Source of the DNA: Burhinus oedicnemus
Taxonomy: Eukaryota; Chordata; Aves; Charadriiformes; Burhinidae
DNA length: 64,000 bases
Direction of reading: 5' to 3'
NCBI GenBank assembly: GCA_008921705.1
Contig: VFFE01007039.1
Coordinates: 1,062,688 to 1,126,687 of the forward strand
Part shown: positions 51,401 to 63,795 of the stretch, piece after piece
Numbering within the stretch: the first letter of the stretch is position 1
Layout of the letters: every line of letters begins with the position of its first letter
Notes under the pieces: model-generated
Seen by the model: the letters and a program-made list of their open reading frames with translations, nothing else
Databases searched by the model: none
What the model was told of the DNA's origin: nothing
Position numbers and translations under genes: made by a program

Positions 51401-54083
51401 TATAGCTGTTTCATGATGTATGTAAAGTTTTTGCTCTTCCTTTTAGCTCACAAACTTGCCCCTTATTTATTTCACAATCATAGTCTAGTTGGAAAAGACC
51501 TTTCTTTCCCCCATTGTTTTCTAAACTACACAGTTCAGCTTGGAGCAGAGGTCAACTGATAATCACTTTCATGCTTTTACGTATTTCCTCTACAAAACCA
51601 ATTAAATATTAATGGATAATTCACACAGTAGTGTAGAATAGCATGCAAGAATTATCCTTTATTGAAGTCAACTGGCCAAATATATTCAGTACTTAACTTT
51701 GTACGTTACGTGTCTACCACATTAAAGAAACATCATTCCCTAACAGCCTTCCCCCAGAGATATTTCCATTAGGAAAGAACTTTATAGGCAGTTTCTGATT
51801 GTCTCTTAATGAACCTAAATATTTAAGTTTGGCCATACTGCATTTAGTGTTCATTGTCCTTGGGGAACTGCAGAAAGAACCCAAATGAAAAGCATCACAG
51901 AATGGACACATTTATTTTTTGTAATTCCTAGTGCATTCAAACATCACGAAAAAAGTGTTCAAATGGGAAGTTATTGGGTTCTCATCCCCATTGTGAAAAT
52001 GGAAACAAAAAAATAGGCAGGAGAGAAACAGAAAAAAGAAATAATGAAAAATGGAAAGGTGGCATGAGCAGATAAAAGCAGATAAACAGGGAGAGAGGGA
52101 AAAAATGTGACACTGAAGGAGCATTCTGTGAAATGACAGGTGGAATTTTACATACCAGCCTCAGACATGAGCAGCTCCCGAGGACATTCCTGGGGCGCGA
52201 TTCCTCACCACCTCGCCACTACCGCGGTCGCCCACTAACACGGTTAGCAGAAGTGTCGGTACCTGTCCTTTCTATTTAGTAGTTTTCCAACATAGTTCAT
52301 ATGCAGCTGCACCAAAGAACAAAACTGACTATGAACAGTTTTCCCGAGTTTATGCGAAGGTCATCACCACAGAAGGGCAGACAGGACTTCTTGAGGACTT
52401 AAATTATTTTATTTACTTTAACTTTGCATTTTTAGCAATATCTTCTACCTGCTGGGTAAGGTTTCCAAAGAAGCCAGTGAGTTTTACATGCAGTTGCTAA
52501 TGCTACTACATAGCTAACAGAAACAGCACCGCTCACCTAAACAGGTCTTACTCTTGGCTAGAAGGTGGTTGGAGAGGAAACCGCACCAAGGTAAACCATT
52601 CTGCCATATCACTCATGAGAAAAAGGGCTGCACCTGCAGAGTGGTAAAACCAAGAGCAACGCTCCATCAGTAACGATATAGCAAAACACTTGCAAGAGTG
52701 TGTGAAAGCGCAGAGAGCAGAAGGGGAGACGAAACAAGTACTGGCCTGTGTACCACTAATAGATACGGAGCAGTAGGTCTTTTTTTAAGGAATAAAATAA
52801 TTCCTGAAAGTATTTTTCATTCGTAAGCTTGCAGTAACCATAGATAGAAAATCACCAATTTTTCACTGAGTTTGTGAAGCAGGGCAGATTTATTTCCTTT
52901 TCCCAAGCCCTAAATGGGATGCACAGATTGAACCCCCATGTCTTCCAGCTCTGGAAGCAGTTACACTGATCATGGGGTGTGCTAGAAGCCAAGGTCATTA
53001 GCGGTGAAAGCCTGTGTCTTTGCACTCCCTCATGTGTGTCCCTCCGGCTCCTGCAGTTTCCTTTCCTGGCAGCAGCTGCTCCTGCTCTTCATCCCGCTTT
53101 TAAAAGCAGTAAGGAATGGGAAAGTGAGGGTAATACTGAATGAACAGCAACAGCGTAATCTTGCAAATGAGCCAGCACATCATGTCCAGCTATCATGTTT
53201 TGTGTAGCTCCATGTTTGATATGTCACATCTAACAAACAAACTGGCGAATACCTACAAATATCTAGAAATTTCTACTCCTATGTCAAATCTACTTGAAAT
53301 GAGCAAAAGTTATTGGAGACAGGGATGCACAGAGAGATACACATGTGGACTGTGGTCCTATGCACTCTGTTTACACAGAAGCATGCATAAAACCAGTATT
53401 ATTGTGGAGTTGTTGAAAGGCAGTATTTTGTGTAAAGAAATTCAGCTGGGCAGCCCCATGTCCAGCTTTCCATACACATCAGTGTGACAGCTTGATCAAT
53501 GCCAACATTTCCTTTAGAGGCAGCTCAGCATCCCGTGCAGTTCTTGTCCCCTTAGCTCACTATGAAAGGGAGCACAAGACAGGGCAGGTTTTTCTCTGGT
53601 AGGCTACGGCTAAGACAACCTTCCCCGCCCTCCAAATTAACCTGGTCCCAGGCTCTTCAAATGAGTTGAGGGCAATCTGAAGTGGTGCTTCCTAGAAGGC
53701 TGGGCTGACTTGAAATCCACAGTGTGTACCTGTATGACCTGCCAGTAACGATTCACTCTGCTAGTTACAGCTCATACTTCACCTCTAAGGCAGAGCTGTT
53801 AGAGATAAGGCTGCAGGATAAGGTAGGATCTAACTCTGGACTTTTTTTCAGCCTAAATAGTGCAGTCTGTGTGATGCCCAGGTTCTCTACACATACTCCT
53901 CAAGCCTTTCAAAGCAAGTGCTCCTCTAAAGATACAGCTTCCCTTAAACTGTGCAATATACAATACACACAGGAGAGTAAGTGGGGAAAAAGGACTATCT
54001 CCACGAGAGTTAAACTGCACTGCCAAGTTCCTGGAAGTTATGGCTTAACATCCTGAAGACTATCAAGGTGGTGGCTTGGTAAC
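45452..54083. other. No gene seen; one eroded CR1-tail-like scrap
   Basis: There is no recognised gene. Open frames at 46891-47340 (+, starts at TTG) and 48290-48775 (-, starts at TTG) lack family resemblance. A 14-bp perfect palindrome, TTATAATATTATAA, is at 49605-49618. At 51474-51513, CACAATCATAGTCTAGTTGG followed by AAAAGACCTTTC resembles the reverse-oriented 3' end of CR1, but is too short to be certain. A CpG-richer patch (GGGGCGCGATT and CTACCGCGGTCGCC) is at about 52190-52235. Confidence 0.5.
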
Positions 54084-54145
54084 ACTTAGAATAGAATATT
54101 TCAGTTGGAAGGGACCTACAACGACCGTCTAGTCCACTTCCTCAG
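54084..54145 (-). mobile_element. Short CR1-like (or ERV-derived) repeat fragment, reverse orientation
   Basis: TAGAATAGAATATTTCAGTT followed by GGAAGGGACCTACAACGACC and TCTAGTCCAC is the familiar opening of reverse-oriented avian CR1 3' ends (consensus form: TTGGAAGGGACCT, then GATCATCTAGTCCAAC). Only about 60 bp remain, with CGACCGTCTAG in place of CGATCATCTAG. Similar strings are also found in some avian ERV-derived repeats, so the family is not certain. Confidence 0.55.
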
Positions 54146-57100
54146 AGTGAATTTCACATGAAAAGTGCAGTTTCCACAATGCTGAATTTTTTCCAGATTA
54201 TTTTGTTCTTATTTTTGAAAAAAAATTTCTTTTTTTTTTGCTCTTTCTTTTCCCCCCCTGTCACAGATATCACCATTAAAGACTTTCTGTTGCTCAGACT
54301 TTTTCCAAATCAGAATTCCTCAGATTGCGGAACTGACCTAAGCCATTCATTCTGTAGCAGTTCCAGCTTAAACCCACTTGCCTTTCAGTGGCACATTGCC
54401 TCCCCGGAGCCCATGCCCAGCCTCCTCCTTCAGGGAGAGGATTTGCCATGGGCACTGTGTCCCTACGGATGTGTTATGAGAGTTGTAGCGCAAACAGAAA
54501 ATTAGGCCCTTGTGGGAAAAGTGGGAGCATAATGCTCCCCCTATTCAACGTCACTCTACCATGATCAGAAAACATGCTTTTCTGGTGACCTGGTGTGTTT
54601 TGGATCAGTTTAATTTATCTCTCAGCTTGTTTCATGATGATATAAAAAATGACCAAAAAGCACATTTCCAAGATAATTCTTTTGGACTTTTGACACCCAA
54701 AAAACTCAATTTCCCAATTTTTTTGTTCTCAATTTTCAACAATCACAAATATTAATATCAGAAATTTTTTTGCAGGTTATGGAATCCTTTTTTCCTGGAA
54801 CTTTTGAACACTTTCTTCCTCTCTTCCTATATATTTGCCTTTCTGTAATTACATATGATATAACATTTTTCCCACGTGAATTATCACTGGGACCTAACCC
54901 CAGATCCCCAAATCCCATAGTGAAGATCTGTTCTCTCCAAGCTGACACAACAGTAGGCAATTCATTGAGCACAGACAGACACATCTTTTCCGTGAATGCG
55001 TTTAGCATCATTGCTAAAACTGTCTCACTAGCAATTTCAGCTAATAAGAAAATGAAGTTAGCGCAAAGCTTCTGAAAATAAATTCTGCAGAAGACGTCTC
55101 TCTGTTTTAATAGAGATTGAATGCAGTCCATTTCTCTTTCCCTGTGTCCCAAACAACACATCAAAACAATGTTTAGCAAGTGAGCTACATTTCACAACAC
55201 ACTCGCATCATAGATGGACGTAAAATAAGTTGCTTGGCAGTGTAAATGCCCTGGGGAGAGGAAAGTTGGTTATTTGGGTTTGATTGTGGGGTTTTTTTTC
55301 TGTCCAGCCTGGTTTCTCCCAGTACTTTAGGATTGCCCAAGATTATTCCATTATCTCACTTGTGTCTCCGGCAGCTGTTAACCCTCTGCGCTGCCAAACG
55401 AGTACTGCTGCCAGAAGCCTTTTCCCCTGCCCCTTGAATTCAGGTTGCAGAAGTGTCAGGAAGCACTGGTGTTAATTCCTGGCATAACCCACCTAAATTA
55501 GACTCAAGCAGCATGAAATCACAGGCGGGAGAGAGGAAGAGAGATGTTTTAAAAAGCAGGTACTTAAGTTTAACCAAGTGAGGGGGAAAGAGCTTGGGAC
55601 ATCATCCAGAGTGGGTCATCGATTCAGTGATTTTCCCCAATTTTTCAGTTTGCTTAATGGTCTCAAAGATATTATTTTCTCAAGTGCACTGGTGGCTAAA
55701 TGGTATGTGGAAAATGTTATTGAACTCAAGATTTTCTCTTCAAATGGTGTGGCCTCTGTAAAGGGGGTCTTGCTAAGTTCTCCCTGTGCTCCTTGGCAGG
55801 AGTAACCGCAGGCCACCTCCCGGCATCTTCAGTGTGGCCCATGGGGATTCATCTCAGAAAATTTGGCCCATAAAACTCCTTCTCAGATTTCCTGACTTCT
55901 CTGCCCAGGAATATTAGAAATGCAGCACTTGAAATCCGTTTTCCCGAAACATTTGGTCTAGTCAAGCGCCTTCGCGCAATGTATGTGGCAAGCAGATGCA
56001 ATGGGGTCGCAAACACTGCTGAGAAGAATGCTTAACGACTCGGCAGAGGACGTGTGGATTTTTTTGTTGTTGCCTGCTGCTAGACAACTTCGTACACTGC
56101 TGGTAATTACTGTATCTGGGTTTTTTTGTTTGTTTGCTTACGCCTTACCCAGTAGCTTTGTTCGTGGCAATAAATATATTCCGAACAGCTTGGAAAACTT
56201 CCTTTGCTCTGACTTGAAAAGGCTGAATTCAGTTCCCAGGGAAATCTGTGGGAGCTGGATTAAGCTCTGTGGCAAAATCCTTTACCTCTTATCGTGCTGC
56301 CACTGTGGCAGGTGCTGAATTTCCTTTTACTGATTGGTTAATTTATCCTTTTGTGGTAGTGATGTACCAAAATCCCCTAAACTTCTTCCCTTTTTTTTTC
56401 TGAGCTCCTGCAACAGAAGACACCCAGACCTTCTGCTCCTTCTCCAGTCAGTTCAGAGCCCCAAAGCTTGAGCTTTCCCAGGATTCATCCTGCACCAAAG
56501 AGTTCTCTGCGCCAGTCAATGAGATTTGCAGTATTTCTTACTCTTTTTTCACATACTCTATCTCTGGAGTATGCCTATATGTTTATTCTTCCTCCAGAGT
56601 ATCTTGCCTATCCAAATCACAGGGTAGGACGGGAAACGACGACAGGCATGTCCTCTTACAGCCCAAGAGGGAAGAGGAGGGACAGGGACTTTACAGGTAA
56701 AGTTTTTGTTTGAAATCTAAAAAAGAAATGACGTATTTAAATTAACTAGTATCCATTTACAGTTTGATACATAGGTACAGTTATACCCAGGATGCGGGTT
56801 AGCAGACATTGTTTAAAAAGAAATAGAAATATAGTATTTCTTCCTTCATAAGGAGCTCTTTGTTTTCCTGTCTTTCTTCGGTGCCCTTAAATCTTTGAAG
56901 ATTTTAAAAAAAACAGCCTTCCATTTTGAAAACCATGTCAAATTGAGAAGGAGGTAAAGCAACAGGGCTCCCCAGAAAGACAGCACTGTTTCTACAGAAA
57001 TAACTCTGATTGATGAATTTTACATAAATCACCAAATAAAAATCCTGGAAGATAATTAGAACACCAAGGGATGGCAGCTCCTCTGCTGAATTTTCAGATC

Positions 57101-59042
57101 AACCAATACAATTTAATAGTTACATCCACATTGAAGGTCTCTAACATTCATTTGAAAGATGATCTTCACATGCCACGTGGTGGAGTTCCATAAGACATCC
57201 TTCTTAAATCTGCTTGAGTTTGTTATTCTTTTCAGAACATGGTGCTTAATTTAACTCATTTGATATGTGCTGTAGTACCTAGATTTGGGCACACCAATGA
57301 TTCCTACCCTCTGATAATAAGATGTGAGATAAAGCATCATGACATTATTTACAAACTGCAAAAGGTATAGGTGTCTAATCATACCCAGCAATTGTTACTG
57401 AACTGATTTTTATATGGTTACTTTTGATTTATATCTGTGTATGTTAAAAAAGAAAACCATAATTTTCAGACAAGCTTACCATCAAAAATGGCAAAATTGC
57501 TTTGAGCAGAGCAGTTAGAGTCTGTGGTTTGGGCTTTCTTTGTTTTACAGTACCTTTAATGAATAGCATTTAACCACAGACATCTGTAGATCTAGTCCTG
57601 TAAATCATGCCAAAATAAAGAAAAACAAAAAGTGTGCATGTTCCAAGTTTTGCCTTTTTCCCACCACTGGAGAAAGGATTTTTAAAACAGGCCTTCCATA
57701 GTCTTTTGAATGCTGAAATACCACAGGGCTGAAGCAGAAGCTGTAAGCAGCCACCATGCCTCACAATAAAGTGAAAATGTTCTGTTCAAGCTGGAAGAAA
57801 AAAAAAAACAACCAACCAAAAACAAAATAGCAAAGGCACTTTCCTTCTGTGTTACTGTAAATTAATTTTAGAGATGGGCACAAACCATAAAACTCAGATT
57901 CAGACGTAAACCTGGGAGCATATGGCTCGAAATAAAGCTGGATCATTGTATCCAGACCACCATGGTTGCTGGCAAACCAATAATAACTGATTAGCAAAGT
58001 CCACAGAACACCCATTCTATATGCCCCCTATCTCACAGTATGTTTCCTGGTACACTACATCACCTTACGTCCTGTACTGATGCACCACAGACATTTCTAA
58101 TACCTTAGGTCCCTGTGACAGGTATAAAAAATTTTAAAACAAGACATATTCTTAAAGAACATAGCTTGGGTAAAAATTTTCACCCAAAAATTTGAGCCTC
58201 TTTTATGGAATCTCCCACAAATCCATCTCATTCAATGAAAGACAAATTCTAGCTAAAAATCCTGCAAGAAAGGACAATCAAATAGAGCAACTCACTTAAA
58301 ATATGACTTAAATCTCAATCTTTATGTTCACTAATTCCTAGCAATTCCAGTTTAGTGTGGGACTAGAAATAGAAGCAGACAAATGTATAAATACATGGGA
58401 CATTTTCTCAATGCATTCATACAGGAAAAAAATGAAGAAATGCAGAAGATATGGTCATGTTTTTCATTCCAGGAAGAAGTAGTTTAATAAAGATAATCAT
58501 TCAGCTATTCTAATGTGTTGCCAATATTTGTTATTTGATACCAAGGAAATAAAAAAACTCAATAGAGCAATTCGGATGATGGCAAGTAATAGGGAGCTAG
58601 GTCCTAAACACCCATATTGCCCTCTAAATCATAACAGTTCCTACATTGTTTAAAATATAAATCATACAAAGTAGTCAAAATCCAGCTTTAATTCTCAGTC
58701 TAATGATTACATTGGTCAATTTCCAAGACCACAGCCGAAGGCCATGAGAACTTTTAAAATATTTTCCCACCCATATACATATTGTCAAAAGCACTAAAAA
58801 AAAAAGGGGGGGGCAAAAAGGCAAGCAACCAAGAAAGAAGAAGAACCACTACAATACAGAAAACACAGTAGTGAAATAAAACATTCAACATGAAGTTACT
58901 GATCTGCAAGTGAGCTTTGAAATTACCAGGAGACATGACAATTTTGATTTAGCATCCTGCTGAATTCTCAGAACTCTTTTGGACAGTGGAAGGGCTGCAT
59001 ATATAGTGTCTTGGACCTCTTCACTATGGATTTGAGGAGTTT
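54146..59042. other. No gene seen
   Basis: AT-rich unique DNA. T- and A-runs occur near 54218-54240. An A10 run directly followed by G8 lies at 58796-58813. Open frames at 54736-55179 (-, starts at TTG) and 55983-56318 (+) have no recognised homology. Confidence 0.5.
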
Positions 59043-59120
59043 GAGGTTTCTTTCTTTTCTTTGTGGGGGTTTTTTTTGGTGTTAGGGGTTTTTGGGTTTT
59101 TTTGGTTTTTTTTTTCTTTC
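59043..59120 (+). repeat. T/G-rich low-complexity tract
   Basis: Long T-runs are punctuated by G-runs (G5, G4, G3 and GG pairs, with a single TTAGGGG). It is not a telomere array, because the unit does not repeat. The Lys/Asn/Pro-rich open frame on the other strand comes from this composition. Confidence 0.85.
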
Positions 59121-61399
59121 CTGTGTGAAACAGATTGTTCGTAGAAAATTATTTCAAGAGCTTTCCCTTCACTTTCCTGTGCAGAGCTACAACAGAGTAC
59201 TATTAGCATCTGGTTCTGCATATGCCTAGAAGCCCATTCATTTCAAGTCACTTTCAGAATCAGGGCCTTGATGTGTAATAATTCACTACAAATTCTGATA
59301 TGTATGGGGTTTTCTTAAAATGTACTTGAAATTTCAAAATACGCCCAAATCCCTGCAAGTCTCCTCTCAAAAGAATAACTTTCTGGGGAATCATGACATT
59401 GTTCATAGTGTTCTGATGAAGAAGCAGCATGACAAATACTTGGTCTGATGAAAAAGCTGAATAATATCAAAATAAAAATATGAATACAAATTTACGAGCT
59501 GTATCAGTCATAATTAACCAGCCAGGAGAAATGTCAGTGTATACGGATCTGCTATGTGAAAAGTACTGAATATTTTAGCAATTCTTTAGGAAGGTACTGA
59601 ACTTTTCTTGCAATTAATTATTCATCCATAAAACTTTTCTTTCCTTATTTCCTCCTCAAATTATTGCAGAACTTTCTTCTCCTCAGTGAGATCAGGAGTG
59701 TAATCACATGCATGTATACAGTGCACAGACAAAAACACATACCCATAAAAAAAGCTGCAACAGATACCACCTCCAACTTTCCCCAGTTGTACATTTGATG
59801 CTTGCTGGTGCCATTAAGCAAACACAAAACAACAGCAAGCGCATTCTGTTGAAATGTTTAGCTAAATGGAACCAAAACAGTCACAGTTCACAATTTCATA
59901 AATACATTAATTAGAAGTGTCTCCAAATAGCATGTGATTTTGAATTATTAACATAAAACACTGCATTATAAATGACTGCAAATTGCATTCCTTAGTGCTC
60001 TCCATGCTTAATTTATTATGCCGTAGGAAAATTTGCAAATTACTTCCCTGTTTTATATTTAATGGATAGTTTTATATGTATATTGTTTCATTAAGATAAA
60101 ATTAAACCACAGTGTACATATTATATGCCTTTCCAGTGACATAAATGTCACTAGAGACCCTCAGACTTTGTCAGGAGGGGAGCGTGCTTCTGTCATCTCC
60201 CAGATTTAATAAAGAAGCGAAGAGCAGGTTTGAGTTTCTGCCCTTTCCATGCCCATCCATAATCTCTCCATCCAGCCAGCCCGTTTCTGAGGTTTGTGAA
60301 GGACATTGCAATAAAGTTTCCTGCCATTTGAAAGTATGGAGAGGGGCCACAGAGCAGCCTTTTCTTATCCGCCTCCGTGGTTTGAAGGCAAAGGAGGCTT
60401 TTCAGCAGTGGCCTCTGCTGCTAGGGCAATGCAGTCATCATGACACCCATGCTTTGTGGCTGAGAAAAAAAGTGGCAAGCCAGGTGAGCCTCCTGCCCTG
60501 AATCCCACAAGCAAAGATGCCTCTGGAAAACCGTTTCAGTATCCCAGGAAGAGGAAAAAAAGGCTGCCATGGGCTGGTGTGCAGGAGAAGCAGCATCTGA
60601 TTTAGAGACAATTAGCTTTTGACTGAGAAAGAATGATGTCGGGGAGCAGTCAGAACTAAAACCTAATCTTTCTGCCAAGGTTTTTGCTGTTACATCTTCC
60701 TGCAGTGGGGAAAGGATGGAAATAAAACATATTAGGAAATCCTGGTGAGGCTAGGTGGGGTTAGATATCTGGAGAAACACCAGGGAGGGGAGGTGAAGGA
60801 CACTGTATATAAAAGGAAAATCCATAAAAAATGTAACTATAAAGACATTCATCTTTGACAACTTCTTTGCATGTTGTCTGTTCTTAGCCTTTTGTCTTCT
60901 CCATTTGTAAATTCCTCAGAAGAGGAATTGCCTCTAACTATGTGCTTGTAGAGTGCATGTTACAATGGGGACTCAACCTCCCTGAAAACCTGAAATGCAA
61001 ATAGAGCGTAAATAATAGATATTATTTATATACATAAATAAATAACATTGGGCCATGAAGAGGCATTCTAGATGTGTTTAAATAGTCTGTCCAATTCCCT
61101 ATTTTCTGACAACTAATAATACCCCTTTGGTGGATGTGATAGCTGTTTCATTGAACTCACTTTTGGGCCTTTTCATAAGATAGAAAAGGTATGCATTACC
61201 TGTCTGCACAGGTTCCATGTAGTTTTCAGATCTGTTTTCATTTAATAAAAATACAGCACAATAAAATATTGCACGATGGGTAGGAGGTGGAGAGGTGGCA
61301 TATTTGGGAAAGCTATAGATTTCTGCTTTAAGTTAAAATTGTATTAATGAAATTGAACCTACAAGAAGATGCATGCAAGAGAGAGAGACAACCCTCTGA
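59121..61399. other. No gene seen; AT-rich block with POU-like palindrome
   Basis: The segment 59930-60130 is strongly AT-rich and contains the palindrome ATTTGCAAAT at 60031-60040 (octamer/POU-like), plus TTTATTATG and other homeodomain-type cores. A frame at 60145-60501 (+) is open for 118 codons without recognised homology. A TA-rich patch is at 61015-61050. Confidence 0.45.
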
Positions 61400-61660
61400 G
61401 CTATTCTTTTCAAGTAATGAAGATGAGACTCTGTCAGAGATTGAGGTGTCAAAACTGGAAGTGCTGGAACAAATTCACAAATTAAAGAGCAACAAGTCAC
61501 CATGACCAGATGGCATACATCTGAGAGCTCTGAAGGAACTTAAGAATTAAGCGGTTGAGCTGCTAACAGAAAAATATGCAGCCTTTCATTAAACTGCTAC
61601 CATGCCAGAGGACAGGAGGTAACAAATACCTCGTCTGACAAAATCTGGAAGGTGTGTTCC
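61400..61660 (+). mobile_element. Second ancient CR1/L3-type LINE fragment (reverse transcriptase 5' part)
   Basis: About 260 bp are colinear with the amniote CR1 consensus just upstream of and within the RT fingers domain: CTGTCAGAGATTGAGGTGTC (about 61431-61450), then ATTAAAGAGCAACAAGTCAC, GACCAGATGGCATACATCTG, GAGCTCTGAAGGAACTTAAG, ATATGCAGCCTTTCATTAAA and CCAGAGGACAGGAGGTAACA. The frame is broken (TGA right after the CACCA at 61498-61502, TAA after AAGAAT). It covers the same consensus region as the start of the copy at 19170-21120, so it is an independent insertion and not a piece of that one. Similarity fades past about 61660. Confidence 0.75.
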
Positions 61661-63638
61661 TGCGAGCTTGATTAAAGCTGTAGATTGCTTTTCTCTTTTA
61701 ATCATCCTGGCTTCAGAGAGAAGTTCAGCACATCCTCAGCCGACGGGGAGCACGAGGGGTTTGCTGACTCAGCCTACACTGGTGACCATTAACCTGGATA
61801 TGGCTGGGAGGCCTTGCAAGGACTGACTTCAGTGATAATTAAAAAACAACTGCCCTAATTACCCCCTGCCTTCTTAAACATGGGCTAGGTTCCACAAGTA
61901 CCTATCCCTGGCAGTATTTTCAGGATAAGTTAACTCTTCCCTTGGCACATTTATGAATGGGATGAGATGACAAAGCTATCATCTTACTAACCCCGGATTT
62001 TCTTCCTGGTTTTATGTCCTACTTGCATTTCCCTATCATCCAGATAAGAAGCTTTCAGTGGTAGCATACAGAGGAGAAGGCACGGAGAGGAAAAAATTAG
62101 CTCAACATCTACCTGGGCAGCACGAACCATGTACTTGTATCATTGCATACATTTTAAGGTGGGTGTTCGATCATCTAGTCCTGCGGTGCGCAGCTGCTGT
62201 GCTGTTACTTAGCGTGCACGCAAGCACACAGCCCAGCAGATGCTCATGAAGCAGCACAGACATGTCCTCACAACCTCAGGTACACCCTGCATTCACAGAT
62301 CACCAGTGCGGGGCATCAGCAGTACATCCCTGCCTTTTCCTGCCGTGGGGAACCCTGCCTCCCCAAAGGCAAGGCTGAGGGATGCAGACATCTCTTCTGG
62401 GTGTTACAAAGCAGAGAGGTTTTGCGTTATTATGCTTATATCAGATTGAATAAAGTGTATCTTCCTGCTAGATACTTAGGCTGGGACAGACAATATCAAG
62501 ATTTAAGAAAGTCATCTTGACCGGTGAAGGTCTCTGCCAGTCACTGCCACTATTAAAAATATATGCCTTACTTCTAAATTGAATACACCTGGCTTTCATG
62601 TCCAGCCACTTGTTCTTGTTTCATTCTTATGGTTAATGAAAGCCCTTGGGAAACAAGTTATCACTTCGAAGATTACAAATAGATTTCAAACTATCAAAAC
62701 AAGAGCTGTGGGAGAACGGTTTAGCCATCCCCAGAAATATTTTGAGATTAAAAAAAGAAATACAGAAAAAAGAAGATTCTTCCACAGCAGAGTCAACCCA
62801 TGCCTTGTAAAAGCTTTCATTTGAGACAACTAGAGATTATCCTGCCATTTCAAAATATTCAGAATTGGAGAACTGTTGTCTAGAATGCACAGAAGAGGAG
62901 GGGAAATATCCATTTAAAAATAACCAGCCACTTGGCACTTCAGACACATATTTCCAATATATAAGAGTGAGACTCACGTCACTGCTTCGAGTGAACACCT
63001 CAAGCTATTATTCAGGGTGAAAGAGGCTCTCTTTCTAGTTTGGATGAGAAGTTCTATCCACGTTGAAAATAAAACATACACACATGCAGGAAGTTTTAGG
63101 TTTTAAAAGTCATTTTTTCCCCCAAATTAAATGCTTTGTAAGAGAAAACTCCTGGCCATGAACACTCTTGCTTGTTTAGGGGCTTCATAGCATCCAGAAG
63201 CAACTTCTCTTGCAGCAGAGGATAGCTGTAAAGCAGATGTTGAGAACCCCTGATTTAGATGCATGGGCTGGGGCCAGCTCTTACGTTGCTGGTATTGTTC
63301 AGCCTGGCAGTCAGACTGGAGGTACAAACGCTTATGGACTCCTTGCTGGATGCAGGAGCATGCAGTGTGGTTTTTTTCTCTCAAGTGAGTGGTCTACAGG
63401 GTGAACTCTTTTCTTCCACAGATGCAACAGAGAAGTGATGGTTACATCAATTGTACACAATAACAACTTTGGGACTATGTTACTTTTTAACCCTGGATCA
63501 TCTTCCCAGCTAGAGTTGATGGACTGGCACAAAGACGGAGGAGGACTGCTGCTGTCTTCTGATAACTGTTGATAAACCTATTTTCTCCTTCCCATGCATA
63601 TACACTCACATTTTAAAGGAAAACAGTGGCATTTCTTT
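61661..63638. other. No gene seen
   Basis: Mixed-composition unique DNA with short unremarkable open frames. GATCATCTAGTCC at 62168-62180 matches a CR1 tail 13-mer but nothing around it does. Confidence 0.5.
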
Positions 63639-63655
63639 GGGGGGGAGGGGCGGGG
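63639..63655 (+). other. Putative G-quadruplex motif
   Basis: The run is G7-A-G4-C-G4. It provides four G-tracts of three or more with one-base loops if the first seven Gs are split, and a further GG follows at 63658-63659. Short-loop motifs of this kind form stable quadruplexes in vitro; a role in the cell is not shown. Confidence 0.6.
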
Positions 63656-63718
63656 AAGGTAGAAGAACAGATAGCGTTTTAAACTTCAGCTTAATTTCTT
63701 GATATTCCTAACACACAC

Positions 63719-63795
63719 CTGTAAGCGAGCAGCAGCGGCATGAACAGAAGTCCAAATCCTGCTAGTAGCAGGATGGGTGGGCTGGAGTAGACCAT
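63719..63795 (-). other. Tentative small exon encoding a hydrophobic helix
   Basis: On the minus strand an ATG at 63795-63793 (G at -3 and G at +4) opens 25 codons plus two bases, up to a strong donor, TTACAG/GTGTGT (GT at plus positions 63718-63717). The peptide is MVYSSPP followed by ILLLAGFGLLFMPLLLAY, which looks like a signal peptide or membrane anchor. A TGA lies in the same frame a few codons upstream, and a different frame is also open across the segment (IVKNMPSFPSDPPDPSEGEN near its start). I recognise no family. It may be a first coding exon, a non-coding coincidence, or an exon read in the other frame. Confidence 0.15.

Noticed and set aside
51474..51513. Reverse-oriented CR1 tail scrap
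   Set aside because: About 40 bp with mismatches; suggestive only, so not given its own feature.
59043..59120. TTAGGGG inside a T/G-rich tract, considered as an interstitial telomere repeat
   Set aside because: Only one unit; the tract is not periodic.
62168..62180. 13-mer GATCATCTAGTCC matching a CR1 tail
   Set aside because: The flanks do not match; chance is likely.
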